Part shown: in pieces, positions 33,530-43,303 of the stretch | Layout of the letters: each line of letters starts with the position of its first letter | Numbering within the stretch: position 1 is the first letter of the stretch | NCBI RefSeq assembly: GCF_000621565.1 | Contig: NZ_JHXZ01000012.1 | Span: 62,001 to 126,000, forward strand | Direction of reading: 5' to 3' | DNA length: 64,000 nucleotides | Source of the DNA: Butyrivibrio sp. LB2008 | GTDB taxonomy: Bacteria > Bacillota > Clostridia > Lachnospirales > Lachnospiraceae | Notes under the pieces: generated by a model | What the model was told of the DNA's origin: nothing | The model's database searches: none | The model's input: the letters and a program-made list of their open reading frames with translations, nothing else | Position numbers and translations under genes: made by a program

Positions 33530-35413
33530 TTGACTTCTAGAGATATAAGCTTAATTGCAAAGAGAAAGGTGCGCAATGCATCTTTTGACTTAAAACGACT
33601 TGTTGAGATGAGCTGGGGAAAAATAGTTCGTGCTATGGTATCCATGCTGCATGTTTATCTGTGCTTTTGGATTATCGAAACCGGGAATGTAACTCTGTTC
33701 AAAGGAGTGCTTCCTGTTTCTTTTATTAGCGGAGCTTTTTTCCTTAATTTCATAATTTTTGCTTTATTCATAGCAATATTGTATCTGATTATCGGAAATG
33801 ATTATCTTTGCGGAGTTATTTCCATCTCTATTTCTGCGGTTATTGCGATAGCCAATCATTATGTTGTTCTTTTACACGGATTGCCACTTTCATTTCAGGA
33901 ATTACAGAATTTCGGAACGGCACTTAATGTTATCAGAGGAACTTCATTCACCCTTGATGCGACAGTATTAAAAATATTGGGATTATTCTTTTTCGGATTA
34001 TTCTTGTTGGCGGGAAAATATATTCTTTGCAAGGAAGATAATTCAACGTGGGGAGAGACACTTTGGAAGAGACTTATATATGCGATCATTGCTTTTGGAA
34101 TATTTGATATGTTTCTTCTTTCACCTGCTTCAAAAAAGCCGGAGAGCATACTGGCATGGTCATGGCGCGAGGTTTATCCCACATATGGATATGCGCTTTG
34201 CAGTCTTGAGTCATTTCAGAATTTGCATAATGTTGTGGAGAAACCAGACGGTTATGAGGTTGCAGATATTCCAACGCTGAATATTTCGACCTGGTATACA
34301 GATGAACGGCCTGACATAATAATGATCCTTAATGAAACGTTTTATGATTTTAATGTTGTTACAGACCTTGAGACGGATACGGAATACCTGCCTTACATTT
34401 CAAATATGGAGGATATCAAAAAAGGTTATGTGGTTGTTCCAAACGTAGGAGGCGGAACAAATGCCACTGAATATGAGCTCCTTACAGGTAATTCCAATAA
34501 GCTGATCAATAATTTTGCTCCGTTTAATGTTATGGATATGAGCGATGGCCTCAGTATTGTTTCTATCTTAAATGAGCTTGGATATGAGACGACAGCAATG
34601 CATTCGGAATCGGGTTCCAATTATTCCAGATACAGAGGCTATGAAGAACTTGGTTTTGACAATATTTATTTTGAGGAAAGCTTTAAGGACCTTGAGTACT
34701 ATGCGGACAGAGTTTATGCCACGGACAAGTCATTATATGACAATATGATAAAAAAATATGAAGAATCCGTTGCACAGCAGACAAAGGATGAATACAAACC
34801 GCAATTTATGTATCTTTTGACAATTCAGAATCATGGAAGCTGGGATCAGAATCCGGAAAATGAAGATATAATTCATTCACTTAAGGATTATGGCGGAGCA
34901 ACATCCGCTTTAAACGAATTTTTGTCATGTATGCAGACTTCAGACAAAGCGTTTTATGATCTCATTCAATACTACAAAAACGTTGAAAGACCTGTGGTTA
35001 TATGTATGCTAGGAGATCATTGTCCTTCCTTTGCAGGCGATGTAATGGATATGGATATGGCATCCGATATAAAAGAATATAACTTAAGACGAACACCGTT
35101 TTTGATGTGGAGTAATTTTGAAACCAATTCGTATTCATGGATTGACAATATAGGAACTATTAGTACCAATTTTATAGTCCCTGAGCTTTTAAAGGAGCTT
35201 GAGCTCCCGCGACCTGCTTATTATCAGTATATGACCCAGATAGCGCCAGAGTATCCCGTGCTCGGATCGGGCATGAAATACATGGACTCAGAAGGAACTG
35301 TACACTTGTATGATGAAGCGCCGATTGATGTTACCGGATATTTCTATATGGAATACAACAATATCGGCGACAGACAGGGAAATATCCCGGATCTGTTTAT
35401 GGTGCCGCGATGA
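33530..35413 (+). CDS. LTA-synthase-like membrane sulfatase-fold enzyme
   Basis: A 627-residue protein. About five membrane helices occupy residues 30-215, followed by an extracellular LtaS/alkaline-phosphatase-superfamily domain. Metal and nucleophile motifs are present: Glu in IIMILNETFYDF, the Thr nucleophile in GGGTNATEYELLTG, and Asp-His in GDHCPSFAGD. LtaS enzymes transfer glycerophosphate from phosphatidylglycerol onto a polymer or sugar. I chose a TTG start eight bases after GGAGG; in-frame starts further upstream lack such a site. It overlaps the glycosyltransferase gene by four bases, so the products are probably made together. It may be a glycerophosphate polymerase or a modifier of the polysaccharide made by its neighbour. 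Confidence 0.9.
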   Translation: MTSRDISLIAKRKVRNASFDLKRLVEMSWGKIVRAMVSMLHVYLCFWIIETGNVTLFKGVLPVSFISGAFFLNFIIFALFIAILYLIIGNDYLCGVISISISAVIAIANHYVVLLHGLPLSFQELQNFGTALNVIRGTSFTLDATVLKILGLFFFGLFLLAGKYILCKEDNSTWGETLWKRLIYAIIAFGIFDMFLLSPASKKPESILAWSWREVYPTYGYALCSLESFQNLHNVVEKPDGYEVADIPTLNISTWYTDERPDIIMILNETFYDFNVVTDLETDTEYLPYISNMEDIKKGYVVVPNVGGGTNATEYELLTGNSNKLINNFAPFNVMDMSDGLSIVSILNELGYETTAMHSESGSNYSRYRGYEELGFDNIYFEESFKDLEYYADRVYATDKSLYDNMIKKYEESVAQQTKDEYKPQFMYLLTIQNHGSWDQNPENEDIIHSLKDYGGATSALNEFLSCMQTSDKAFYDLIQYYKNVERPVVICMLGDHCPSFAGDVMDMDMASDIKEYNLRRTPFLMWSNFETNSYSWIDNIGTISTNFIVPELLKELELPRPAYYQYMTQIAPEYPVLGSGMKYMDSEGTVHLYDEAPIDVTGYFYMEYNNIGDRQGNIPDLFMVPR

Positions 35414-38400
35414 TTAGAAAAATGACGATTGATGAATTTAATAATGTTTCCAAAGTGGATGAATCGGAAGAAAAGAAAGTTATCCAAAAGGGAGAAATGC
35501 GCTTCTTTAAGAGCATAGGTATCTGTTTATATATTCTCTCATTTATTTTGAATATATGGCTGCATGTGATCGTGCTCAGATATGCGCTTAACAAAGTAGA
35601 AGCAATGAGCAGTGTGCTGTTCTGGTTGTTTTATACATGGTCATTTATTGCATTTACGCATGCTACGGTGTTCTTCGTTGACTTTATCTTTTCTGTACTT
35701 CCTCCGGTTGTAAAGATACTTAACGGAAAGCAAAAGATAAACAATGATTTTTATATGAATACACTGTGGCTTGATTACGACAAGGATAAGCTTCCGGATG
35801 TTACTATCTCCATTCCCGTATACATGGAGGAGAACGGAGTTATATTTGAAACTGTCTACAGAAGTAAGCTTGCAGCTGAGGATTATACAAAACAGACCGG
35901 TAAAAAATGTAATGTTATTGTTTCCGATGACGGAATAGGGGTACTTCTTAAGGATGTGGGACCGATTTCTTCTCTTGAAGATAAAATTGAAGAATATTCC
36001 AAGTGCGGAACAGTTGCCGGAATTGAGGTTGAATCTGATGTATACAGAGTTATAGAGAGAGTTTACTTCTATAGGAAGACCAATGTGAGCTTTGTTGTAA
36101 GGCCTCCTTATAACAGACCCGGAATATTTAAAAAATCATCCAATCTTAATTATACGCTCAGGATCGGAGGCAGGGTTGATGAAGGTCATACAGTTGATGA
36201 GCTTGTAGGTGAAGGTTGCGAGTTTGAAGGCGGACATGCTGAGGGCAATATCCATACAAATTCGATAATACTTCTTATAGACAAGGATTCCGGACTTCAT
36301 CCTGAAATAATCAGCGCGATAGTACCTGAGTTTACAAGAGATGATAAGCTTGCATACGTACAGTGCGCAACAAAAGCGTCAAACATGGAAGAAAACTTCT
36401 TTGCAAGACTCTCAGGAAGACAGGTTAATAATAATAATCAGAATGTCTTTCCGTGTATGGCTCTCAAGGGAATATTTGTCCCGCTTGTAGGACATAATGT
36501 GTTTATCAGAAGAGAAGCGCTTGCTAAGCTTGGCTACTGGCATGAACACAGAGTTTCCGAAGATTTCGATCTTGCGATAAGGCTCTATGCAAGAGGCTGG
36601 CACGGCAAGTATGCACAGGTTCACGGACTTGAATTTACGGAGTATGCTTCAAGAACATATTCAGAAGATGCCATGAAGGAATATAGATATACATACGGGC
36701 TGATCGAGATGTTCTTAAGCGGAACAATGGAGTGGGGCAAGACCAGATGGTATGACGCTTTTTACATGATCATCTATTTCATAGCAAGGATAAACAACGC
36801 ATTGCTCCTTCCGTATATTGTTATCATTACAATAAGCGGCATGCTTGACCTGATGTTCTGGGGTTATGCCATCTGCTGCATAGTATTTATTGTACTTCCG
36901 TCACTCAGGACTATATTACTCGGAAGGCAAATAAAGAAAGAATATCTATTTAGGATTTCGGAGAGCTTTTTGATGTTTTTCACATTCTCAGGATGTACAT
37001 TCCCTGCAGGTGCGGGAGCTGTAAAGTATTTCCTTAATGTGATAACCGGAAAAGAGCATGCTTTCCCGGCTACATCAGTAAGTACGCTGGTATATTCATT
37101 TAAAGAAGGACTCAGATTCATTTACAAATACTTCCTGAAAAATAAAGGCGTTTTAGTTGTATTTGTATTCTGTGTCGAGAGAATAATTCATATATATCTG
37201 TATTCACCGCGACTCGGAAGCGCAGAGGTTGCTTGTATATCAGAGCTGTTTCTGATAGCATTTGCTCCGTTCTTCATGACACCGCAGTTGTTCCAGCGAA
37301 AGAAAGGCGGAATTTTGGTACGAAGGGAGTACGATAATATGCTGAAATGTTTAAATGCTTCTGTTTTCTTTAAAGAAGGAAGACGATTCATCGATGAAAA
37401 TGTTGATAAGGCACTTTATCTCTATGCAGTTGAGATTGACAACTTCCACGTGCTCAACCTTTGGTACGGACATGATGTGGGAGAAGAATATGCTGACAGA
37501 ATAGGTGATAAACTTGCGAGCATAATTGATAAGTTCGGTGGCGTTCCCGGACATATCTCCGGCGGAAACTTTATCTGCATCGTGCCAAACGGAGATGCTC
37601 TTTTGAATCAGGTGCAGAATGAGATGTCTGAACATGTTAAGACTGATCCGAAGTTTATGGGATTTTTCCCGCTTATAAGTGTTTATGAGATAAACGATCC
37701 AAGTCTTGCCATTGAGACAATGTATGACAGAGCACTTATTGCACTTGACGGTCTTAGAGGAAATCTCAAAGAGCGTTCTGTCCATTACAACTCTGATATG
37801 GATAAGAAGCTCGATGCTGAAGTTAAGATGCTTAGGGATGTCCGTAGAGGTATAGATAATGATGAGTTTACATTCTTTGTACAGCCCAGATGCGATATAA
37901 ATACCGGAAAGATCGTAGGTGGAGAGGCGCTTGTTCGTTGGAAACACAGAGAGCGCGGATTTGTAAGTCCCGGTGAGTTTATTCCCGTGCTTGAGAAATC
38001 AGGTCTTACACTTATCGTCGATCAGCTTATATGGGAAAAGGTTATAGCATGGCAGGGTAAAAGAATTAAAGAAGGAAACGAGAGTATTCCGATATCGATC
38101 AACATAACCCGTTCGGATCTTTTTGCAATAGATGTAAAGAAGACACTTGAGGATCTTTGCGAAAAGTACGGTGTTCCGCATAACAAGGTAATGATCGAGA
38201 TTTCCGATAAAACATATAACGATGTTGATAAAGATGTCCTTGACATGATCAAAGAGCTTTCGGATGACGGATTCCCGCTTATAATAGACGGTTTTGGAAG
38301 CGGATATTCATCTATGATAATGCTTCAGGCTATACAGCCCGATATTATCACATTCAATATGAAAGTTCTGAATGATGAAGAAGGACATATAACAAAGGCT

Positions 38401-38730
38401 GCTTTGATACTTCGTACAGTTGCGAACTGTGTGGAAGTTATGGATATTCCGCTTGTTGTTAAGACGGTTGAGACTGAAGAACACGATAAATATCTTAAGA
38501 ATTTTGGCTGCAAGTACGCTCAGGGATTCTTCTACTACAAGCCTATGGAAGTCAGCGAACTTGAAAGAATTATAAAGTCAAGTGACAAGGTTGATTTCAG
38601 AGGAATAACCGGTGGACAGGGTGAAACTATTGAAGAAGCATTTGAAAATGAGCAGGCTGAAGGAAAAGGTTTTTTGCATGACTTAACCGATATAAGACAG
38701 TATGTGAGAAGAAAAGTGGGGATTGAGTGA
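35410..38730 (+). CDS. Membrane glycosyltransferase family 2 fused to degenerate GGDEF and EAL domains
   Basis: An 1106-residue fusion. Residues 32-100 hold membrane helices. Residues 125-450 are a processive GT2 domain with SDDG (173-174), DKD (291-293), SEDFD (384-387) and a GKTRW (443-447) box replacing QxxRW. More helices follow to about 625. Residues 640-790 are a GGDEF domain whose active site reads SGGNF, and 805-1050 an EAL domain that keeps EAL (839-841), Asn898, Glu930 and Gln1038. However, it has Gly961 in place of the second Asp of DDFG, and the LKID lysine is lost. Both domains therefore look catalytically dead and suited to bind c-di-GMP. The layout resembles cellulose synthase with PilZ replaced by GGDEF-EAL. 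The sugar is unknown. It overlaps both neighbours by four bases. Confidence 0.9.
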   Translation: MIRKMTIDEFNNVSKVDESEEKKVIQKGEMRFFKSIGICLYILSFILNIWLHVIVLRYALNKVEAMSSVLFWLFYTWSFIAFTHATVFFVDFIFSVLPPVVKILNGKQKINNDFYMNTLWLDYDKDKLPDVTISIPVYMEENGVIFETVYRSKLAAEDYTKQTGKKCNVIVSDDGIGVLLKDVGPISSLEDKIEEYSKCGTVAGIEVESDVYRVIERVYFYRKTNVSFVVRPPYNRPGIFKKSSNLNYTLRIGGRVDEGHTVDELVGEGCEFEGGHAEGNIHTNSIILLIDKDSGLHPEIISAIVPEFTRDDKLAYVQCATKASNMEENFFARLSGRQVNNNNQNVFPCMALKGIFVPLVGHNVFIRREALAKLGYWHEHRVSEDFDLAIRLYARGWHGKYAQVHGLEFTEYASRTYSEDAMKEYRYTYGLIEMFLSGTMEWGKTRWYDAFYMIIYFIARINNALLLPYIVIITISGMLDLMFWGYAICCIVFIVLPSLRTILLGRQIKKEYLFRISESFLMFFTFSGCTFPAGAGAVKYFLNVITGKEHAFPATSVSTLVYSFKEGLRFIYKYFLKNKGVLVVFVFCVERIIHIYLYSPRLGSAEVACISELFLIAFAPFFMTPQLFQRKKGGILVRREYDNMLKCLNASVFFKEGRRFIDENVDKALYLYAVEIDNFHVLNLWYGHDVGEEYADRIGDKLASIIDKFGGVPGHISGGNFICIVPNGDALLNQVQNEMSEHVKTDPKFMGFFPLISVYEINDPSLAIETMYDRALIALDGLRGNLKERSVHYNSDMDKKLDAEVKMLRDVRRGIDNDEFTFFVQPRCDINTGKIVGGEALVRWKHRERGFVSPGEFIPVLEKSGLTLIVDQLIWEKVIAWQGKRIKEGNESIPISINITRSDLFAIDVKKTLEDLCEKYGVPHNKVMIEISDKTYNDVDKDVLDMIKELSDDGFPLIIDGFGSGYSSMIMLQAIQPDIITFNMKVLNDEEGHITKAALILRTVANCVEVMDIPLVVKTVETEEHDKYLKNFGCKYAQGFFYYKPMEVSELERIIKSSDKVDFRGITGGQGETIEEAFENEQAEGKGFLHDLTDIRQYVRRKVGIE

Positions 38731-40823
38731 AAGAAAAGCTTAAAAAGAAGCCTTTAGCAATCATGATATTTATGGCTGCCAGCTTTCTGCTGGCAGTCCT
38801 TTGTGTTGCCTATTCTGTGTATTATCAGAATTCTATAGAACTGACGGAGAAATACGGAAAAGAGAAAGGGCTTGCGCTTGTTTCCCTTAAATCCGCGATT
38901 AATGACATGTCAGAGAATTCGGGTGATGAGAAAGGGCTCTTTTTGCTTGCTTCTTATGATTCAGAAGAGCAGGGCCGGAAAGATGTTGCCTATTCGTACG
39001 ACAATGCTCTGTGTGCGCTTGCATTTATGGCAGATGGAGATAAAGAATCTGCATCGGGGATTCTTGATGCTTTTGTATATGCTGCCATTAATGACAGAGG
39101 TGATGTGCAGAGAGTGCGAAACGCTTATGTTGCGGGAAATATCAAGGGAGATGTGTACGGAAGTGTGAGGCTCCCCGGATATTATGATACTGAGCGCGAT
39201 ATGTGGATTGAAGATCCGTCGCTTGTCGGAAGCAGCAGCGGAAATCTTGCGTGGGTTTCGCTGGCACTTCTTTGGTATGACAAATTATACGGAGAGGAAG
39301 AGGACACATATCTTTATGTCAAAACGGCTGCAGCCCTTATGGAATGGGTACTTGATAATTGTGCGGATGAAAATCCCGGATATATTGCGGGAATAAACGG
39401 ATGGCCTGAGAGTGATGCATCAAAGGGGCAGGTGCTTAGCTATAAGTCTCTTGAACACAATGTGGATTGCATGGTTGCATTTGAAGCACTCTATGAGATA
39501 ACGGGAGATGAGAGATATCATGAGGCTTCACAGAGCGCTTTGAGTTTTATAAAGAGCATGTATGATGCGAAAAAAGGATATTACTATACAGGGACTTCAT
39601 CTGACGGTGTGACGCCCAATACCGAGTCTGTGGTTCTTGATGCGCAGGTGTGGACGGCGCTTGCGGTTGATGACGCCGGCAAAAACGGCCGCGTTAGGAA
39701 GAATATCAGGAAAATGAAGACTTCCGACAAAGGATATGCATTTTGTCTTGATGAGGCAGCAGGCGGATTCTGGGCAGAGGGAACGGCTTTTACTGCGCTT
39801 TATTATCTGGAATGCGGAAAGAAAAAAGATGTTTATGAGGCTATGGATGCCTTATGTTCAATTCAGAAGGTTGACGGGCGCATTCCGGCGTGTTCGGGAG
39901 ACAGCATAAACACGGGGATGGAGCTGTTTAACGGCGCCGCATGGGTATATGATAACAGCCCGCATATAGCACCGGCAGCTTGGTTTGTTATGGCAATTGA
40001 CGGGTTTAATCCTTTTGATATTGATATTTCGGATGAGGATAAAGGCAGGTATGAAAGCGTACGGCTTATGCATGAAGTAAGTGATGTTTCGGGGATGCGT
40101 ACGCTACTTTGCAAAGAGCAGCTTATCATTCATGCGGCAGGGCGTTATGTCACGGGTGACGGGAAGGAGCTCTTTTACACAAATAGTTCGGAAGCATTGG
40201 AGAATGCATATGAAGCCGGCAGGAGAGTGATTGAGATGGATTTTATGTTCACGACTGACGGATATCCGGTGTGTGCGCACAATGCCGACGGAGAGTGGGC
40301 TTTGGGATTTCCTTTTGCAAATGCGCCTACACATGAAGAGTTTATGAATTCAAAGGTCTACGACTGTCTGACTCCTCTTGATATATACGGACTTATTGAT
40401 TTTATGCGGGAACATACAGACCTGTATATCGTTACCGATATGAAAGATGCGCTTTGGAGCGGCACAGATAAGTTTGAGGTGCTTAAAAAGTGTGCACCTG
40501 ATCTGATGAATCGCTTTATTATCCAGATATATCATGATGAGGAATATGATATCGTGAAAAATCTGGGATTTCCGTATGTTATTTACACTTTGTATGCTGC
40601 GGATGAGGATGAAAGAGAGCTCGCGGCTATTTTAGGTGCCTGCCGCAATATGGAGCTTGTCGCGCTTACAATGCCTGATGTCTGGGTGGATGATGCGGGT
40701 TTTGTTTCTAAAGTGAATGAAACGGGAGTGCCGCTCTTTGTTCATACCATCAATGATGAAAAAGAGAGGGAGCGTTTTGGGGCGCTTGGGGTTAAGGGCT
40801 TTTATTCTGATTATTTTCAATAA
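38727..40823 (+). CDS. Membrane-anchored six-hairpin-glycosidase-like / glycerophosphodiesterase fusion
   Basis: A 698-residue protein. An N-terminal membrane anchor (residues 10-32) places the rest outside the cell. Residues about 45-440 form a helical-repeat domain resembling six-hairpin (alpha/alpha) glycosidases (SYDNALCALAFM, SSGNLAWVSLALLWYDKLY, LEHNVDCMVAFEALYEITGDERYHEAS, WAEGTAFTALYYLECG). Residues about 470-698 are a GDPD-type TIM barrel with the metal and acid-base residues in place: IIHAAG (His), SSEALENA, VIEMDFMFTTDGYPVCAHN and YIVTDMK. It could trim the polysaccharide made by the neighbouring GT2 and cleave glycerophosphodiester groups added by the LtaS-like enzyme. It ends before a strong terminator. 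Confidence 0.85.
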   Translation: MKEKLKKKPLAIMIFMAASFLLAVLCVAYSVYYQNSIELTEKYGKEKGLALVSLKSAINDMSENSGDEKGLFLLASYDSEEQGRKDVAYSYDNALCALAFMADGDKESASGILDAFVYAAINDRGDVQRVRNAYVAGNIKGDVYGSVRLPGYYDTERDMWIEDPSLVGSSSGNLAWVSLALLWYDKLYGEEEDTYLYVKTAAALMEWVLDNCADENPGYIAGINGWPESDASKGQVLSYKSLEHNVDCMVAFEALYEITGDERYHEASQSALSFIKSMYDAKKGYYYTGTSSDGVTPNTESVVLDAQVWTALAVDDAGKNGRVRKNIRKMKTSDKGYAFCLDEAAGGFWAEGTAFTALYYLECGKKKDVYEAMDALCSIQKVDGRIPACSGDSINTGMELFNGAAWVYDNSPHIAPAAWFVMAIDGFNPFDIDISDEDKGRYESVRLMHEVSDVSGMRTLLCKEQLIIHAAGRYVTGDGKELFYTNSSEALENAYEAGRRVIEMDFMFTTDGYPVCAHNADGEWALGFPFANAPTHEEFMNSKVYDCLTPLDIYGLIDFMREHTDLYIVTDMKDALWSGTDKFEVLKKCAPDLMNRFIIQIYHDEEYDIVKNLGFPYVIYTLYAADEDERELAAILGACRNMELVALTMPDVWVDDAGFVSKVNETGVPLFVHTINDEKERERFGALGVKGFYSDYFQ

Positions 40824-40861
40824 ATTCTATTGAGATTTTGATATTTATTTTATGTAAACAT

Positions 40862-40907
40862 GTAATATAATATATACGACATGATATATTATATTACGTG
40901 TTTTTTG
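40862..40907 (+). terminator. Rho-independent terminator of the GT2 operon
   Basis: GTAATATAATATAT pairs perfectly over 14 bp with ATATATTATATTAC around ACGACATG, followed by GTGTTTTTT. Low GC but long. Confidence 0.75.
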
Positions 40908-40972
40908 TGTTTTCTTGAAATTGTTGATTTCGGATAACAGATTATTTTTTACTTTAGGAGGCATTTCGAAAT

Positions 40973-42976
40973 ATGAAAAAGAAAGCAGGAAAGACAACCA
41001 TAGGTGCAAAACTTCTCAGTATTTTAATACCGATGGTCACGGTATCGATTGTTTTTGTTATTGTTTTTCTCAGCGCACAGGCGAGGGGGATAATAATCAA
41101 TCTGGCAACATCATCCCTTGAAAGTGATTCGGGCAAAAACGCTGCAAATGTCGGCGTCAAGATGTCAAATATATTGTATGCTTTCGACCAGAATATTAAG
41201 ACTATAAACAGTCTTGGGCTTAAAGATAAAGCAGATATAGAAAAAGCTCTTGAAAGAACTCTTGATCTTACCGATATGGCGCCCAACGGTCTTTATGGTG
41301 GAATGGAGAACGGAACATGGATGGATCCGTCCGGATGGGAACCTGATGCGGACTATGTAATAACCGAGAGGGATTGGTATAAGCAGGCCCTTGGTCATGA
41401 AGAGTTTGTAATTGGCGATCCTTATGTCGATGAAAGTACAGGTGGCATAGTTGTTACCGCATCAAGAGAAGTAACTCTTTCAAATGGCAATAAAGGTGTG
41501 TTTGCGGCAGATCTTGAGCTTAATTCTATAGTTGAGGAAGTTTCGCAGTACAAACCGCTTGGATTGGGAACTTCAATGCTTTTCTATAATGATTTCATTC
41601 TTTCAGGCGATCAACCTGAATATAACGGAAGCACGATATCGGCACATTCTGATGATGAGCTTCTTAATGGGATAAAAACACATCTTAGTGCGGATTCCGG
41701 CGTTTATGAAGTGAAGGCTTATGGAAAGACTTATTATGTTGCGACATCTGCTGTTGCCGGAACACCGTGGACAATGGTCTCGGTTGTGGATAAAGGTGAA
41801 GTTTTAAAGGACATGAATGCTTTTCAGATTATCTGCTTTGTTGTAACGATTGTGCTTATAGTACTGATCGGAGTGGTAATGCTTACTCTTACCAAGAAGT
41901 TCATTTCAGCACCTGTATCTGCGCTTATTGATAATATTGACAATATTACCAAGGGAGATTTTTCTGTTGAGATAGATTGTAGCGGTAATGATGAGATAGG
42001 CGTAATGAACCGCTGCATGAATGAATATGTTGAGAGTATGAGAAAGACTCTGGGGCAAATGCAGACTGTTACTCACAAGCTTTCTGATGAGGCAAAGTCT
42101 AGCCAGGATGCTTCGGGTAATCTTTATCGTGAAGCAGAAGAGCAGAGTAAATCCATGGAACAGATAAGAGATACCATGGGAGGCATATCCAATTCTGTCA
42201 ATGAACTTGCAGAGAATGCGACTACGCTCGCACAGGCTGTTGCGGACCTTACAGAAAAGGGTAATTCCACAAGTCAGACTATGGAAGATCTGCTTAAGCA
42301 GGCTGATAAGGGGCAGAGCGATATGGAGAATCTTAAGTCCAGCATGTCGATAGTTGCGGATTCCATGTCTGATATGAATGATGTGGTTCTTAGAGTTGAT
42401 GAGTCGGCGCAGAAGATTAATTCCATTGTCGGAATGATCAATTCAATTTCTTCGCAGACAAACCTGTTGTCACTTAATGCTTCAATTGAGGCTGCAAGAG
42501 CGGGTGAAGCAGGTAAAGGATTTGCGGTTGTCGCTGATGAGATCGGTAATCTTGCAAATGAGAGCTCAAATGCTACAAAAGATATTTCTGAGATCATTGC
42601 CGATATCACTGAGCAGATAAAGAATCTGTCAGAGAAGGCGATGACAAATATGGATGAGATCACACACGGAACAGAAGCAGTTACTACAGCAGAGGAAACA
42701 TTCGGTGTTATCTTCCGCGATCTAAACGAGACAGGAAGTATCATGAATGATATGATCACGAAGATGAATGAGGTTAATGATATCGCATCTTCTGTTGCTG
42801 CTATCTCAGAAGAGCAGTCTGCAAGTACCATTGAAGTAACCGATACAGTCGAGGCTGTGGTTGATTCGGCTCTTCAGGTCGCAAGTGAAAGCAAAGACGT
42901 TGATCAGTCGGCTCAGACTGTTGCGGATTCAGCCGGCCAGATAGGCGACTTTGTAAATACATTTAAGATCGGGTGA
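40973..42976 (+). CDS. Methyl-accepting chemotaxis protein with dCache sensor
   Basis: A 667-residue chemoreceptor. It has a first helix at residues 11-35, an extracellular double-Cache sensor (about 45-275; [13 protein letters not shown] and [19 protein letters not shown] are the ligand-pocket strands), a second helix ([22 protein letters not shown]), a HAMP domain ([26 protein letters not shown]) and the signalling hairpin with the CheA/CheW-contact tip [40 protein letters not shown]. Parts of the amino-acid-binding dCache motif (Tyr, Arg, Trp-Tyr, Tyr-x-Asp) are present but not all, so the ligand is uncertain. TTTAGGAGG precedes the ATG. It is monocistronic. Confidence 0.94.
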   Translation: MKKKAGKTTIGAKLLSILIPMVTVSIVFVIVFLSAQARGIIINLATSSLESDSGKNAANVGVKMSNILYAFDQNIKTINSLGLKDKADIEKALERTLDLTDMAPNGLYGGMENGTWMDPSGWEPDADYVITERDWYKQALGHEEFVIGDPYVDESTGGIVVTASREVTLSNGNKGVFAADLELNSIVEEVSQYKPLGLGTSMLFYNDFILSGDQPEYNGSTISAHSDDELLNGIKTHLSADSGVYEVKAYGKTYYVATSAVAGTPWTMVSVVDKGEVLKDMNAFQIICFVVTIVLIVLIGVVMLTLTKKFISAPVSALIDNIDNITKGDFSVEIDCSGNDEIGVMNRCMNEYVESMRKTLGQMQTVTHKLSDEAKSSQDASGNLYREAEEQSKSMEQIRDTMGGISNSVNELAENATTLAQAVADLTEKGNSTSQTMEDLLKQADKGQSDMENLKSSMSIVADSMSDMNDVVLRVDESAQKINSIVGMINSISSQTNLLSLNASIEAARAGEAGKGFAVVADEIGNLANESSNATKDISEIIADITEQIKNLSEKAMTNMDEITHGTEAVTTAEETFGVIFRDLNETGSIMNDMITKMNEVNDIASSVAAISEEQSASTIEVTDTVEAVVDSALQVASESKDVDQSAQTVADSAGQIGDFVNTFKIG

Positions 42977-43046
42977 TGATAGGACCGGTATTTTAGTGTG
43001 ATGTCTTGGTGAAAGAGGCGATGTTTAGAGGCATTTAAGATGAGAA

Positions 43047-43091
43047 TTTTCGGGGAAACGTATGAGTAAAGGCTTCCCCGAAAATTTTTTT
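43047..43091 (+). terminator. Rho-independent terminator after the chemoreceptor gene
   Basis: TTTTCGGGGAA pairs perfectly with TTCCCCGAAAA and runs into seven T. Confidence 0.9.
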
Positions 43092-43112
43092 GAAAAAAAT
43101 TCAAAATGGGTG

Positions 43113-43141
43113 TTGACGAACCCCACATACTTTGCTATTAT
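43113..43141 (+). promoter_or_regulatory. Sigma-A promoter of tRNA-Leu(AAG)
   Basis: TTGACG, exactly 17 bases, TATTAT, about 35 bases before the tRNA 5' end. Confidence 0.82.
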
Positions 43142-43175
43142 AAACAAGTCGCCGCGAGAGAAACGACGACGGAAT

Positions 43176-43260
43176 GCGGAAGTGTCGGAATTGGCAGACG
43201 AGCAAGACTAAGGATCTTGTGACTGTTTATGTCGTGTGGGTTCAAGTCCCATCTTCCGCA
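43176..43260 (+). tRNA. tRNA-Leu(AAG), second copy
   Basis: Identical over all 85 bases to the minus-strand copy at 25661: acceptor GCGGAAG/CTTCCGC, anticodon stem CAAGA/TCTTG with loop CTAAGGA (anticodon AAG), long variable arm, T-arm GGGTTCAAGTCCC, no encoded CCA. It stands alone behind its own promoter. Confidence 0.95.
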
Positions 43261-43266
43261 CGAAAT

Positions 43267-43303
43267 AAAAGGATCAACTCAAAAGAGTTGGTCCTTTTAT
43301 TTT
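43267..43303 (+). terminator. Terminator of tRNA-Leu(AAG)
   Basis: AAAAGGATCAACTC pairs with GAGTTGGTCCTTTT around AAAA, followed by ATTTT. Confidence 0.85.

Noticed and set aside
35410..38730. Functional cellulose synthase assignment for the GT2 fusion
   Set aside because: The QxxRW box is altered, PilZ is absent and there are no bcsB/bcsZ-type partners; the polymer cannot be named.
40906..40972. Sigma-D promoter for the chemoreceptor gene
   Set aside because: A TTCGGATAA resembles the -10, but no TAAA lies at the right distance.
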